Assembly: GCA_001704765.1 (NCBI GenBank)
Contig: MBFK01000177.1
Coordinates: 1-64,000, forward strand
Source of the DNA: Sinorhizobium shofinae
GTDB lineage: Bacteria > Pseudomonadota > Alphaproteobacteria > Rhizobiales > Rhizobiaceae
Reading direction: 5' to 3'
DNA: 64,000 nucleotides
The first letter of the stretch is position 1, and the number at the start of each line of letters is the position of its first letter. Made by a program: the position numbers and the translations under genes. Positions 37,144 to 47,534 of this stretch are shown one piece after another. The notes under the pieces were generated by a model. It worked only from the letters and a program-made list of their open reading frames with translations, made no database searches and was not told where the DNA came from.

Positions 37144-38004
37144 TCAATCCCGTTTTCCGGCGAGGAAGGAGCGGAAAGCCTCGCCGTGTTCCGGGTGCCA
37201 GCGCGAAAGGGGCGGGCGGTTCTCGACGATATCGCCGGCGGCCCATAGAATGCGCTTTTCGTCCGTGGACCTTTCGACTTCATTGTCGGGGCAGAGGATG
37301 TAGAAATCGCCGCGGGCGAGGCTCTCCAGCATAAAATCCACCGTCTGCTCCGGCGTCCAGGCGCCGGCCGGCCTTTCCGTGCGGCCATGCGCGGTCAGCG
37401 CTGTGTAGACGAAGCCGGGTATCAGCAGGTGCGCATTGACCTGGCAGTTCTCGGTATTGCGCAACTCATGCTGCAGCGCTTCGGTGAAGACCTTCACCCC
37501 CGCCTTCGAGACATTGTAGGCAGGATCTCCGGGCGGTGTGGTGATGCCCTGCTTGGAACCGGTATTGATGATCAGCGCCGGCTCGCCATGCGCGATCATG
37601 GCGGGCGCGAAAATGCGCGAGCCGTTGATCACGCCCCACAGATTGACGCCGATCACCGCTTCCCAGTTCTCCAGTGGACCGAACATCGAACTGCCGGGCT
37701 GAATGCCCGCATTGTTCATCAGCACATGCACATGTCCGAATCGCTCACGCGTGGCCCGCGCCAGTGCGACGAGCTCGTCGGCCCGGGAAATGTCTGTCGC
37801 GATTGCAGCGACATCGGCCGCTCCACCCGGCGCGAGCTTCGCCACCTCCGCCGCGGCCGCCTGCAGCCGCTCGCCGGCAAGGTCGGCGAGCACGACCTTC
37901 ATGCCGCGATCGGCGAAACGCCTTGCTGCGGCAAGTCCGATGCCGGAGGCGGCGCCGGTGACGACGGCGACATTGTTTTTGGCGATGGCGGAATAGGACA
38001 ACAT
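37144..38004 (-). CDS. Short-chain dehydrogenase/reductase
   Basis: A 286-residue classical SDR. The NAD(P)-binding TGAASGIG is at 16-23, NNAG at 97-100, and the catalytic Ser150, Tyr163 and Lys167 (YNVSK) are present. An Asp at 41 after the second strand (VVLAD) suggests a preference for NAD. The C-terminal 50 residues extend beyond the 250-residue core. The substrate is unknown. It lies 34 bases upstream of the VOC-esterase fusion on the same strand, so the two are likely co-transcribed. Confidence 0.88.
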   Translation of the reverse strand: MLSYSAIAKNNVAVVTGAASGIGLAAARRFADRGMKVVLADLAGERLQAAAAEVAKLAPGGAADVAAIATDISRADELVALARATRERFGHVHVLMNNAGIQPGSSMFGPLENWEAVIGVNLWGVINGSRIFAPAMIAHGEPALIINTGSKQGITTPPGDPAYNVSKAGVKVFTEALQHELRNTENCQVNAHLLIPGFVYTALTAHGRTERPAGAWTPEQTVDFMLESLARGDFYILCPDNEVERSTDEKRILWAAGDIVENRPPLSRWHPEHGEAFRSFLAGKRD

Positions 38005-38156
38005 GGTTCACAATCCTGCTTGCGACGGACGATCGAGGAGACATAGGGCCCGGCGGCGCACAAGTCCATGAGGGGATGGGCGCTTGCATTTTTTCGAGGC
38101 ACGATCTTCGTTGTTCGTCCGCTGAATAAGTGCGTTCACCCGCCGCGAGACATTCC

Positions 38157-38909
38157 ATGGCCATTGAAGGCAAGTTCGGCAAAGGCACACCCTGTCAGGA
38201 CTGTCCCCTGCGGCCGCTCGACGTTTTCCGCCCGTTCAAGCCCGAGGAACTCGCCTTTGTGTCGGGCTTCAAGATCGGCGAGCAGACGGTCGAAAGCGGC
38301 GGGACCATTCTTGCCGAAGGGGAAACAAGCGCGCATCTTTTCACCGTGCTTTCCGGCTGGGGGTTTCGCTACAAAATGCTGGACGACGGTCGCCGGCAGA
38401 TCCTGAACTATGTGATGCCCGGCGATATCGTCGGGTTGCAGGGCAGCCTCATGGGCGAGATGCAGCACTCGATCGAGGCACTCTCGCCGGTCACCCTTTG
38501 CGTCTTCAAGCGGAGCAGGCTTGGCCAAGTCTATCGGCGGCACCCCGATCTTGCCTATGACCTGACCTGGATTGCCGCCCGCGAGGAGCGCATATTGGAC
38601 GAAAATCTTTTGAGCATAGGTCGGCGCTCCGCGCTCGAGCGGGCAGCCTATCTTCTCGCCTTTCTTTATCAGAGGGCGAAGGTACTGGACCTGTTCCGTG
38701 GCGGCCGCGTTGCCATTCCGATCACCCAGCAACATGTCGCCGACACGCTCGGCCTGTCGATCGTCCACACCAACAAGACGCTGAGAAAGCTTGCCGCGCT
38801 AAAGCTCATCCGCTGGGCCGAAAAAGGGTGCGATGTCCTGAACATCGACGGCTTATTGGCGCTGGCCGGATGGGAGGGGTTCAGAGAATCGAAAAGACCG
38901 CTAATTTGA
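38157..38909 (+). CDS. Crp/Fnr family transcriptional regulator
   Basis: A 250-residue regulator with an N-terminal cyclic-nucleotide-binding-like beta-barrel (about 30-145) and a C-terminal HTH_Crp domain (about 155-235; ITQQHVADTLGLSIVHTNKTLRKL). An N-terminal pair CQDC lies just ahead of the barrel, recalling FNR, but the remaining FNR cluster cysteines are not in their usual places, so an Fe-S cluster is doubtful. The recognition helix lacks the classical E-xx-SR of CRP. The start at 38157 is preferred over a GTG 27 bases upstream. It is divergent from the SDR/VOC-esterase pair, a possible target. Confidence 0.86.
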   Translation: MAIEGKFGKGTPCQDCPLRPLDVFRPFKPEELAFVSGFKIGEQTVESGGTILAEGETSAHLFTVLSGWGFRYKMLDDGRRQILNYVMPGDIVGLQGSLMGEMQHSIEALSPVTLCVFKRSRLGQVYRRHPDLAYDLTWIAAREERILDENLLSIGRRSALERAAYLLAFLYQRAKVLDLFRGGRVAIPITQQHVADTLGLSIVHTNKTLRKLAALKLIRWAEKGCDVLNIDGLLALAGWEGFRESKRPLI

Positions 38910-39034
38910 TCCGGAACGCGCCGGCCAAAGGTGGCGCAACATGTCTTTTTTAAATGCCACGGTTCTCCGTCTGTCCTAGCGTGCACAAAGTGGTCGGTTC
39001 TCGGCAGAACGAGGAGACCGAGGGATGTAAATAA

Positions 39035-39421
39035 ATGCCAAGCAGTCAGATTTCGCCGGCCATCAAATCGGTCCTCGTTCTCGAGGATAACTTCCTCATC
39101 GCCATGGACATGGGGGAAATCCTCAGTGCTCTCGGCGTCAAGAGCGTGCACACCGCCACCACGGCCGAGAAGGCAATGGAAATCGTCGCGGCACGTTCGA
39201 TCGACTTCGCCATTCTCGACATCAATCTCGGCGACGAGACGAGCTTCACCGTTGCCGAATCGCTGATCGCGCGGGGCATCAATTTCGGATTTACCAGTGG
39301 CTACGGCGATTTGCTGGCCCTGCCCAGCCATCTCCGCGATATTCCGCGAATCGAGAAACCTTTTAGCGAAGGCAGTCTCAGCAGTCTCATAGAGGCCGCT
39401 TTCCGGCCGGCAAATCCCTGA
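39035..39421 (+). CDS. Single-domain response regulator
   Basis: A 128-residue receiver domain without an output domain. The acidic pocket is LEDN (Glu17-Asp18), the phospho-acceptor Asp62 is in ILDINLG, Thr87 is the switch position and Lys108 lies in IEKPF. It could act as a phosphate sink or through protein contacts, as in CheY- or DivK-like proteins. No histidine kinase gene is nearby, so the partner is unknown. Confidence 0.85.
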   Translation: MPSSQISPAIKSVLVLEDNFLIAMDMGEILSALGVKSVHTATTAEKAMEIVAARSIDFAILDINLGDETSFTVAESLIARGINFGFTSGYGDLLALPSHLRDIPRIEKPFSEGSLSSLIEAAFRPANP

Positions 39422-39436
39422 GGGTTGAGCGGCGAT

Positions 39437-40213
39437 TCACGCCTTGCCGCGCGCGATGAACCAGGGATTGGCGAAGTCGCTGTCGTTCGGCTGGTTGCGC
39501 TTCCCATAGGTGAGCGGCCTGCCGTCGATCGCCAGCGTTTCGCCACCCGCCGCCCGCAGGATCGTGTCACCGGCGGCGGTATCCCATTCCATCGTGCGAC
39601 TGAAGCGCGGATAGAGATCGGCGTAGCCTTCGGCGAGCAGGCAGAACTTCAGCGACGAGCCAACTGCCTCATGGTCGGTGATGCCGTGTTCGGCGAGATA
39701 GGCGAGCGTTTCGGCGCTGTTGTGCCTGCGGCTGATTACGGCAACCGGCCGATCGCTTGCTTTGCGGCATTCAATTGGCTGCCACGATCCGACGGTCCGG
39801 CCTGCTTCGACTGTTGCCTTCACCGCCATTTCGCCGCTTGCCGCATAGATCACTCCGAGCGCCGGCGCATAGACGACGCCCGCGACGGGAGCGCCGTTTT
39901 CAATCAGCGCGATGTTGACGGTGAAGTGGCTGTTGCGCTCGACGAATTCCTTGGTGCCATCGAGAGGATCGACGAGAAAGAATGGTTTGCCGGCAATGTC
40001 CGGGACATGCCGGGCGGCAACGGCTTCCTCGGCGATGACCGGTATTTCGGGAAAGGCGCCGGCAAGATCGTCAAGGATGATGCGCTCGGCACGGTGATCC
40101 GCGTCGGTCACCGGCGAAGTGTCCGCCTTGTAGGTCACGGCCGGGCCGGCATCGTAGACCTCCATGATCGCCCGCCCCGCTGCAATCGCCGATCGTTCCA
40201 AAATCTCCAGCAT
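39437..40213 (-). CDS. cysQ: 3'(2'),5'-bisphosphate nucleotidase CysQ
   Basis: A 258-residue lithium-sensitive magnesium-dependent phosphatase of the inositol monophosphatase superfamily. It hydrolyses 3'-phosphoadenosine 5'-phosphate (PAP) formed in sulfate assimilation. Motif A DPLDGTKEF (82-90) and motif B EWDTAAGD near 215-222 carry the metal ligands, with Glu62-Glu63 (IAEEA) completing the site. The length is normal. It is convergent with the response regulator gene. Confidence 0.92.
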   Translation of the reverse strand: MLEILERSAIAAGRAIMEVYDAGPAVTYKADTSPVTDADHRAERIILDDLAGAFPEIPVIAEEAVAARHVPDIAGKPFFLVDPLDGTKEFVERNSHFTVNIALIENGAPVAGVVYAPALGVIYAASGEMAVKATVEAGRTVGSWQPIECRKASDRPVAVISRRHNSAETLAYLAEHGITDHEAVGSSLKFCLLAEGYADLYPRFSRTMEWDTAAGDTILRAAGGETLAIDGRPLTYGKRNQPNDSDFANPWFIARGKA

Positions 40214-40384
40214 CGTTCCTGTTCTTTAAGGTCTCGCGGTCGATTCGTGCGAGATGCCGATAGCGCTTTAGATCAGGCTGATCGCTAAGCGAATCAACCC
40301 CATTTTTTCCGTTGCTTGACCTCCCGTCTTCCAGCCGCGTGGCGGTTGTGCAAAGGTGGCGACACCAACGAACTGGATGCCTTC

Positions 40385-41635
40385 ATGCGATATTCCGCAT
40401 TCTCGATCTTCAGGAACGCTCTTTCCGGAAATCTCACGTGGAAATCGCAATGGCGAAAGCCGGAGCCAAAGCCCCATTACGATGTAATCATCGTCGGCGG
40501 CGGAGGGCATGGTCTCGCCGCCGCCTATTACCTTGCCAAGGAATTCGGGATCAGAAACGTCGCCGTGCTCGAGAAAGGCTATCTCGGCTCCGGCAATGTC
40601 GGCCGCAACACGACGATCGTGCGTTCCAATTACATGCTGGCGGGCAACGAGCCCTTCTACGAATTCTCGATGAAGCTCTGGGAGGGGCTCGAGCAGGAAT
40701 TGAACTATAATGTGATGCTGTCGCAGCGTGGCGTCATCATGCTCTATCACAGCGATGGCCAGCGCGACGCCTATATCCGCCGCGGCAACGCCATGTGGAT
40801 GGAAGGCGTTGCAGCAGAGCTGATCGAGCGCGACGCGCTCAAGAAGATGATTCCCTTCCTGAATTACGACAACGCGCGATACCCAATCCTCGGCGGGCTG
40901 CTGCAGCGCCGCGCCGGCACGGCGAGGCATGATGCAGTGGCCTGGGGCTATGCGCGTGGCGCCGACAGGCACGGCGTCGACGTCATCGAACATTGCGAGG
41001 TGACGGCGATCCGTCGCGACGGTGGGCGCGTCACAGGTGTCGAGACGACGAGAGGCTTTATTGGATGCGGCAAGCTGGCGCTGGCCGCTGCGGGCAACTC
41101 CTCGCAGGTCGGGCAGATGGCGGATCTGAAACTGCCGCTCGAGAGCTATGTCCTTCAGGCCTTCGTGACCGAAGGACTGAAGCCTTGCATCGATCATGTG
41201 ATCGTCTATGGCGGCGGTCACTTCTATATATCGCAATCCGACAAGGGCGGCCTTGTCTTTGGCGGGGCGATCGACGGCTACAGCTCCTACGCCCAGCGCG
41301 GTAATCTCGCGACCGCCGAACATGTGATGGAGGAGGGGGTCTCGATGATCCCAGGTCTTTCGCGCGTCCGCGTGCTGCGCTCCTGGGCCGGTATCATGGA
41401 CATGAGCATGGACGGGTCGCCGATCGTCGACCGGACGCCGATCGACAACCTCTACGTGAATGCCGGCTGGTGCTATGGTGGCTTCAAGGCGACGCCGGCC
41501 TCCGGCTATTGCTTTGCCCATCTCATCGCCAGGAACGACGCGCATCCGGTGGCGCGTCCGTTCAGGCTCGACCGTTTCGCCCGCGGCTATGCGATCGATG
41601 AGGCGGGCGTCGGGCCTCAACCGAACCTCCATTAG
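40385..41635 (+). CDS. soxB: Sarcosine oxidase beta subunit
   Basis: A 416-residue flavoprotein subunit of heterotetrameric sarcosine oxidase, which oxidatively demethylates sarcosine and passes the methyl group to tetrahydrofolate. FAD-binding IIVGGGGHGLAAAYYL is at 35-50, preceded by the characteristic RKPEPKPHYDV. C-terminal WCYGGFKATPASG is highly typical. Length matches the family. First gene of soxB-D-A-G. The ribosome binding site is weak. Confidence 0.94.
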   Translation: MRYSAFSIFRNALSGNLTWKSQWRKPEPKPHYDVIIVGGGGHGLAAAYYLAKEFGIRNVAVLEKGYLGSGNVGRNTTIVRSNYMLAGNEPFYEFSMKLWEGLEQELNYNVMLSQRGVIMLYHSDGQRDAYIRRGNAMWMEGVAAELIERDALKKMIPFLNYDNARYPILGGLLQRRAGTARHDAVAWGYARGADRHGVDVIEHCEVTAIRRDGGRVTGVETTRGFIGCGKLALAAAGNSSQVGQMADLKLPLESYVLQAFVTEGLKPCIDHVIVYGGGHFYISQSDKGGLVFGGAIDGYSSYAQRGNLATAEHVMEEGVSMIPGLSRVRVLRSWAGIMDMSMDGSPIVDRTPIDNLYVNAGWCYGGFKATPASGYCFAHLIARNDAHPVARPFRLDRFARGYAIDEAGVGPQPNLH

Positions 41636-41698
41636 ATATCGCGCGATCTGCGACGCGTGCTGCATGCAACTGGACCCGTCCGGTCCAAGGACAAGACG

Positions 41699-41977
41699 AT
41701 GGCAAGCCTGATCACCTGTCCCCATTGCGGGGTTCGTCCCAAGGAAGAGTTCACGATTCGCGGCGACGCCTCGCTCATGCGCCCGGCGCCCATGGCATCC
41801 GAAGAAGCCTGGCACGACTATGTCTATGTGCGCGCCAACCCGCGCGGGCGTAGTTTCGAGCATTGGCAGCATGCGGCCGGATGCCGACGCTTTCTGGTGG
41901 TCGAGCGGGATACGCTGACGCACGAGGTTCACTCCGTGACGGATGGGGCTGTCTTAGCGACAAGGAGCGGCCGATGA
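41699..41977 (+). CDS. soxD: Sarcosine oxidase delta subunit
   Basis: A 92-residue zinc-binding small subunit. The N-terminal CPHCG provides two Zn ligands; further His/Cys residues (FEHWQHAAGC) complete the site. The motif LITCPHCGxR and the YVRANPRGxxxEHW stretch are diagnostic of SoxD. It overlaps the soxA start by four bases. Confidence 0.93.
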   Translation: MASLITCPHCGVRPKEEFTIRGDASLMRPAPMASEEAWHDYVYVRANPRGRSFEHWQHAAGCRRFLVVERDTLTHEVHSVTDGAVLATRSGR

Positions 41978-44366
41978 GCGCCTACCGCCTTCCGACCGGT
42001 GGGCTGGTCGATCGCAGCCGTCCGCTCGCCTTCCGTTTCGACGGTCGGTCGATGCGCGGCTTCGCGGGAGACACGCTCGCCTCGGCACTGCTCGCCAACG
42101 ACCAGGTGCTGGTCGGCCGCAGCTTCAAATATCATCGTCCACGCGGCATCGTCAGCGCGGGCTCTTCCGAGCCGAATGCGCTCGTCACGATCGGCTTTGG
42201 CGCGCGCAGCGACCCCAACACGAAGGCGACCGTGACCGAGCTCTATGCCGGGCTTGCGGCGCGCAGCCAGAACCGCTGGCCGGCATTGTCCTTCGATGTC
42301 GGCGCGGTCACCGGCCTTCTCTCGCCCTTCCTGGCGGTGGGCTTCTACTACAAGACCTTCATGTGGCCCGCGGCATTCTGGGAGAAGGTCTACGAACCGC
42401 TTATCCGACGCGCCTCCGGCCTCGGCCGCGCTGTGCTTGAACCCGATCCGGAGAGATACGAGAAGTCCTGGGCACATTGCGACCTGCTCATCGTCGGCGC
42501 CGGCCCCACGGGCTTGATGGCGGCGCTGACAGCGGGACGGGCGGGTTTGCGCGTCATCCTCGCGGACGAGGATTTCCGCCTCGGCGGCTCCCTTCTCTCG
42601 GAGGCACGGGTCATCGACAGTGTCGCGGCGCATGTGTTTGCCGATCGGGTCGTTGCCGAGTTGCAGACACTGCCGAATGTGACGCTGTTTCCGAGAACCA
42701 CGGTCTTCGGCTGGTACGACGACAATGTCTTAGGCGCCGTCGAGCGCGTGCAGAAGCATGTGGCGGAGCCCGCCTCCGGGACGGCGCAACCAAGGCGTCG
42801 GCGATCGCTTCCGATCTGGGTTTGAGTCTCGCCGCGACTGATATGCCGAGCGTGGACGACGAGGCAAACCCGTCCTTTACCGCGCTCTGGTATGTGCCAG
42901 GGGCAAGATCCAAGGCCTTCGTCGATTTCCAGAGCGACGTGCATGCGAAGGATCTGGGGCTGGCGCTGCGCGAAGGCTTCGGCCATGTCGAGCACGCCAA
43001 GCGCTACACGACCAATGGCATGGCGACCGACCAGGGCAAGCTGTCGAATGTCAATGCCGTTGGCATCCTCGCGGGCATGCGGGGCGTTAGTCCTGCTGAT
43101 GTCGGCACGACGACGTTCCGGCCCTTCTACACGCCGGTCTCCTTCGGCGCGCTCGCGGGGGCGGCACGCGGTGAGCATGTGGCCCCGGTGCGCAAATCGC
43201 CGCTCCACGAATGGGCGCGGAAACACGGTGCGCGTTTTGTCGAATCGGGTCTCTGGTCCCGATCCGCCTGGTTTGCGCGTGCTGGTGAAATGACCTGGCG
43301 GGAAAGCGTCGACCGCGAGGTGTTGAACGTCCGTTCGAATGTCGGCATTTGCGACGTCTCGACGCTGGGCAAGATCGAGCTTTTTGGCCCCGATGCGGCG
43401 GAATTCCTCAATCGGCTCTATTGCAATTCCATGCTGAAACTGACGGCCGGCAAGGTGAGATACGGCCTGATGCTGCGCGAGGACGGTTTCGTCTATGACG
43501 ACGGTACGGTGTGCCGGCTAGGCGATGAGCATTTTCTCGTCACCACTACGACGGCGCTGGCCGGAGAGGTGCTCTCCCATATGGAATATTGTGCGCAGGT
43601 GCTTTGGCCGGAGTTGCAGGTCCGGTTCTGCTCGGTCTCCGATCAATGGGCGCAAATGGCGGTGGCGGGTCCGAAGGCGCGCAGCGTTCTGGAGCAATTG
43701 ATCGAGGACGACATTTCCCCGTCGGCATTCCCGTTCCTTGCAGCCGGTCCGGTGACGCTCAAGGGGGGCTTGAAAGGGCGTCTGTTCCGTATCTCCTTCT
43801 CCGGCGAACTCGCCTTCGAGCTGGCCGTGCCGGCCGGTTTCGGCGAAGCGGTTGCCGATCAGATCCTGGAAGGGGGCCGCCCCTTCGATATCTGCGCTTA
43901 TGGCGTCGAGGCGCTCAACGTGCTTCGCGTCGAGAGAGGCCTGCCGACCCACGCCGAATTCGACGGGCGGGTGACCCCGGACGACGCCGGCCTCGGCCGC
44001 ATGCTGTCGGCACACAAGCCCGACTTCATCGGCAAGCACCTCTCGAACCGCTACGGGCTGACGGCCGCGGACCGCATGCAGATGGTGGGTCTGAAGCCGG
44101 TGGACCGGGAGAAGGACATTCGCGCCGGCGCCCATTTGCTGCGCGAAGGGGCAAAGCCATCCACCCTCAACGACCAGGGCTGGGTGAGTTCTGCCTGCTT
44201 TTCGCCGGTGCTCGGCCACACCATTGCTCTCGCCTTCCTCAAATCCGGTCGAGAACGTTACGGCGAGCGCATCCTGGTTTGGGACAAGCTGCGCGACCAG
44301 GAGGTGCTGGCCGAGGTTTGCGACCCGGTTTTCGTCGATCCGGCCAACACGAGAATGAGGGGCTGA
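41974..44366 (+). pseudogene. soxA: Sarcosine oxidase alpha subunit gene, broken by internal deletion and frameshift
   Basis: Full SoxA proteins have close to 1000 residues. Here the 5' part, from MSAYRLPTGG, encodes the N-terminal 2Fe-2S-like and NAD-binding regions for about 268 residues, up to HVAEPASG near 42779. The 3' part, in another reading frame, starts at GATKASAIASDLG and runs to the stop with the complete folate-binding GCV_T region (about 528 residues). Roughly 190-200 residues of the central dinucleotide-binding domain are missing, and the two parts are out of frame (frame 1 to frame 0). Both parts are otherwise well conserved. As read, no functional alpha subunit can be made; an assembly or sequencing artefact is the alternative. 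Confidence 0.85.
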
Positions 44367-44375
44367 AGCGCGCCG

Positions 44376-44930
44376 ATGATCCGCGAACACAACAACCGTC
44401 ATGTGCTCGAGGCGAAATTGCGCGGCGTCCCCGCTTCGCCGGCCGCCGACCACCTTGCCATCGGCCACCGGCAGGCCATCGCGATGGTGCTTGCACGGCC
44501 TGAGCATGAGCATGCCGTCGCGCAGGCCTTGTCCTCTTCGGCGGAGCTCTCCGTCCGCTTCTCGGCACCGGGGGAGTGGCTGGTGGTTTCCGAAGCGGAC
44601 ACGCCGGAAGGCTTGTCGCGCCGTCTCGACGTGCTCTGCGGGGGCGGCGCCTTTGTCGTCGACCAGAGCGAAGCGCGTGTGCTCTTCAGGCTGTCCGGCC
44701 CATCGGTGCGCCTGATCCTTGCGAAGGGCATCGGGCTCGATCTCGATGCCGCGGCCTTCCCGGCCGGCGCTAGCGCCAATGCGCTTTGCGGCCGGATCGG
44801 CGTCAATCTGGCGCGGACCGCAGAAGACGTCTTCGAACTGATCGTGACGCGCAGCTTTGCCGATGGGCTCTTCGACGACCTCATGGGGATGGGGCTCGAG
44901 TTCGGCATGACGGCGGCGTTCACCCCGTGA
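44376..44930 (+). CDS. soxG: Sarcosine oxidase gamma subunit
   Basis: A 184-residue subunit related to the GCV_T/YgfZ fold. It matches SoxG in position as last gene of soxB-D-A-G and in features such as GEWLVVSE, VVDQSEAR, LRLxGP-type strands, and the ending VFELIVTRSFADGLFDDLM. Intact despite the broken soxA just upstream. Confidence 0.9.
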   Translation: MIREHNNRHVLEAKLRGVPASPAADHLAIGHRQAIAMVLARPEHEHAVAQALSSSAELSVRFSAPGEWLVVSEADTPEGLSRRLDVLCGGGAFVVDQSEARVLFRLSGPSVRLILAKGIGLDLDAAAFPAGASANALCGRIGVNLARTAEDVFELIVTRSFADGLFDDLMGMGLEFGMTAAFTP

Positions 44931-45241
44931 CGGCCGATCGAGCGAGCCGGCGGAGCCCATTTTCAGCGCCAGCTGGGGGAAGGTATTGGTCCCGCGACCG
45001 CCAGCGATTTCCCATTTTCAAGGCAGAAATTGATCGTTTCTCATGCGAAGGCTGCAAAATTTTTGATTCTTTTGACACGAAAAGCGTCAAATCGATTTTA
45101 TCTCGGAAGAATCTGCCGGTCGCGCAATTTTTGACTTTCATTTTCATTTGAAAGAGGTATGAAATCGGCTCAGAGCACGCTCGTGAAGGAAAACTAATAA
45201 AAAGAGATCGGACCATCAGGATCCGGTCCAGGGGAAGATTG
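44931..45241. other. Intergenic region with the liv promoter
   Basis: About 310 bases without a gene. The middle is AT-rich and holds a dyad TTGAC-N9-GTCAA and a good -35 element (described separately). The last 60 bases form a leader ending in GGGGAAG ahead of livH. Confidence 0.4.
45072..45101 (+). promoter_or_regulatory. Candidate liv promoter with overlapping dyad
   Basis: TTGACA (45072-45077) followed after 18 bases by TTTTAT (45096-45101) gives a plausible housekeeping promoter. TTGAC-N9-GTCAA (45072-45090) overlaps the -35 element and could be an operator. It lies about 140 bases upstream of livH. Confidence 0.4.
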
Positions 45242-46144
<903 letters not shown>

Positions 46145-46148
46145 TTCC

Positions 46149-47534
46149 ATGGCAAATGTTGCATCTACTACTGCAAGCGCCGGCAGTGAGCTGACGGCGC
46201 GGGCTCTGCGCGAGGCTGTCTTCTCGGGGCTCATCACGCTCGGGCTGTTCGTCCTGTTCGTCGGGCTCAAGACCGACCAGAACATCCGCAACGAGCTGAT
46301 CCTCACCCAGCACTGGGTCCTGTTGGCGATCTTCGTGATCGTCGCCATGGTCGGCCGCTTCCTGATGGTGGCCTATGCCCAGCCCTGGCTCGCCCAGCGC
46401 AAGGCGGCGAAGGCTGCTGCTCCCGAGGTGGCGAAGGAAGAGAGCTTCTTCAGCCGCAACTTCTCGAAGATCGCGATCGTCGCGCTCGTGCTCTATCCGC
46501 CGGTCATCATCGCGCTCGTCGGCGTCCAGGGTTCGCTCAAATGGGTGGACAATTTCGGGGTCCAGATCCTGATCTATGTGATGCTCGCCTGGGGCCTCAA
46601 CATCGTCGTCGGCCTCGCAGGCCTGCTCGACCTCGGCTACGTGGCCTTCTATGCGGTCGGTGCCTATACCTATGCGCTGCTCTCCACCTATTTCGGCCTG
46701 TCCTTCTGGGTGCTGCTGCCGGTCGCCGGCCTTCTCGCTGCCTGCTGGGGCGTGGTCCTCGGCTTCCCGGTGCTGCGATTGCGCGGCGACTACCTTGCGA
46801 TCGTGACGCTCGCCTTCGGCGAAATCATCCGCCTCGTGCTGATCAACTGGACCGAGGTTACCAAGGGCACGTTCGGCGTGTCGGGCATCGCCAAGGCGAC
46901 GCTGTTCGGCATCAAGTTCGATGCCTCCAAGGATGGCTTTGCGGCACTGATGGGGCTTCCCATTTCCTCGGCCTACTACAAGATCTTCCTGTTCTATCTG
47001 ATCCTTGGCCTGGCGCTGTTGACCGCTTTCGTGACCATCCGCCTGCGCCGCATGCCGGTCGGCCGGGCCTGGGAGGCACTTCGCGAGGACGAGATCGCCT
47101 GCCGTTCGCTCGGCATCAACACGACGACCACGAAGCTGACGGCATTCGCCACGGGCGCCATGTTCGGCGGTTTTGCAGGCTCGTTCTTCGCGGTGCGCCA
47201 GGGTTTCGTCTCGCCGGAATCCTTCGTGTTCCTCGAGTCGGCAGTCATTCTCGCCATCGTCGTTCTTGGCGGCATGGGTTCATTGACCGGCATCGCGGTC
47301 GCGGCAGTCGTCATGATCGGCGGCACGGAAATCCTGCGTGAACTCACCTTCCTGAAAATGATCTTCGGACCGAATTTCACGCCTGAACTCTATCGCATGC
47401 TGATCTTTGGCCTGGCCATGGTGGTCGTCATGGTCTGGAAGCCGCGCGGCTTCGTCGGATCGCGCGAACCGACCGCCTTCCTGCGCGAACGCAGGGCGGT
47501 TTCCGGCAGCTTCACCAAGGAAGGGCACGGCTGA
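46149..47534 (+). CDS. livM: Branched-chain amino acid ABC transporter permease LivM
   Basis: A 461-residue permease pairing with LivH. The conserved core (about 125-445) includes LNIVVGLAGLLDLGYVAFYAVGAY, the coupling loop VGRAWEALREDEIACRSLGIN, and GGMGSLTGIAVAAV. An N-terminal extension of about 120 residues adds two further helices and a charged linker rich in Ala/Lys/Glu, as in other long LivM proteins. The stop overlaps the livG start. Confidence 0.94.
   Translation: MANVASTTASAGSELTARALREAVFSGLITLGLFVLFVGLKTDQNIRNELILTQHWVLLAIFVIVAMVGRFLMVAYAQPWLAQRKAAKAAAPEVAKEESFFSRNFSKIAIVALVLYPPVIIALVGVQGSLKWVDNFGVQILIYVMLAWGLNIVVGLAGLLDLGYVAFYAVGAYTYALLSTYFGLSFWVLLPVAGLLAACWGVVLGFPVLRLRGDYLAIVTLAFGEIIRLVLINWTEVTKGTFGVSGIAKATLFGIKFDASKDGFAALMGLPISSAYYKIFLFYLILGLALLTAFVTIRLRRMPVGRAWEALREDEIACRSLGINTTTTKLTAFATGAMFGGFAGSFFAVRQGFVSPESFVFLESAVILAIVVLGGMGSLTGIAVAAVVMIGGTEILRELTFLKMIFGPNFTPELYRMLIFGLAMVVVMVWKPRGFVGSREPTAFLRERRAVSGSFTKEGHG

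Noticed and set aside
40262..40291. Imperfect hairpin between cysQ and soxB as a terminator
   Set aside because: The GCTTTAGATCAG/CTGATCGCTAAGC arms pair with gaps, and neither orientation gives a convincing T-run directly after the stem; it may be a repeat remnant.
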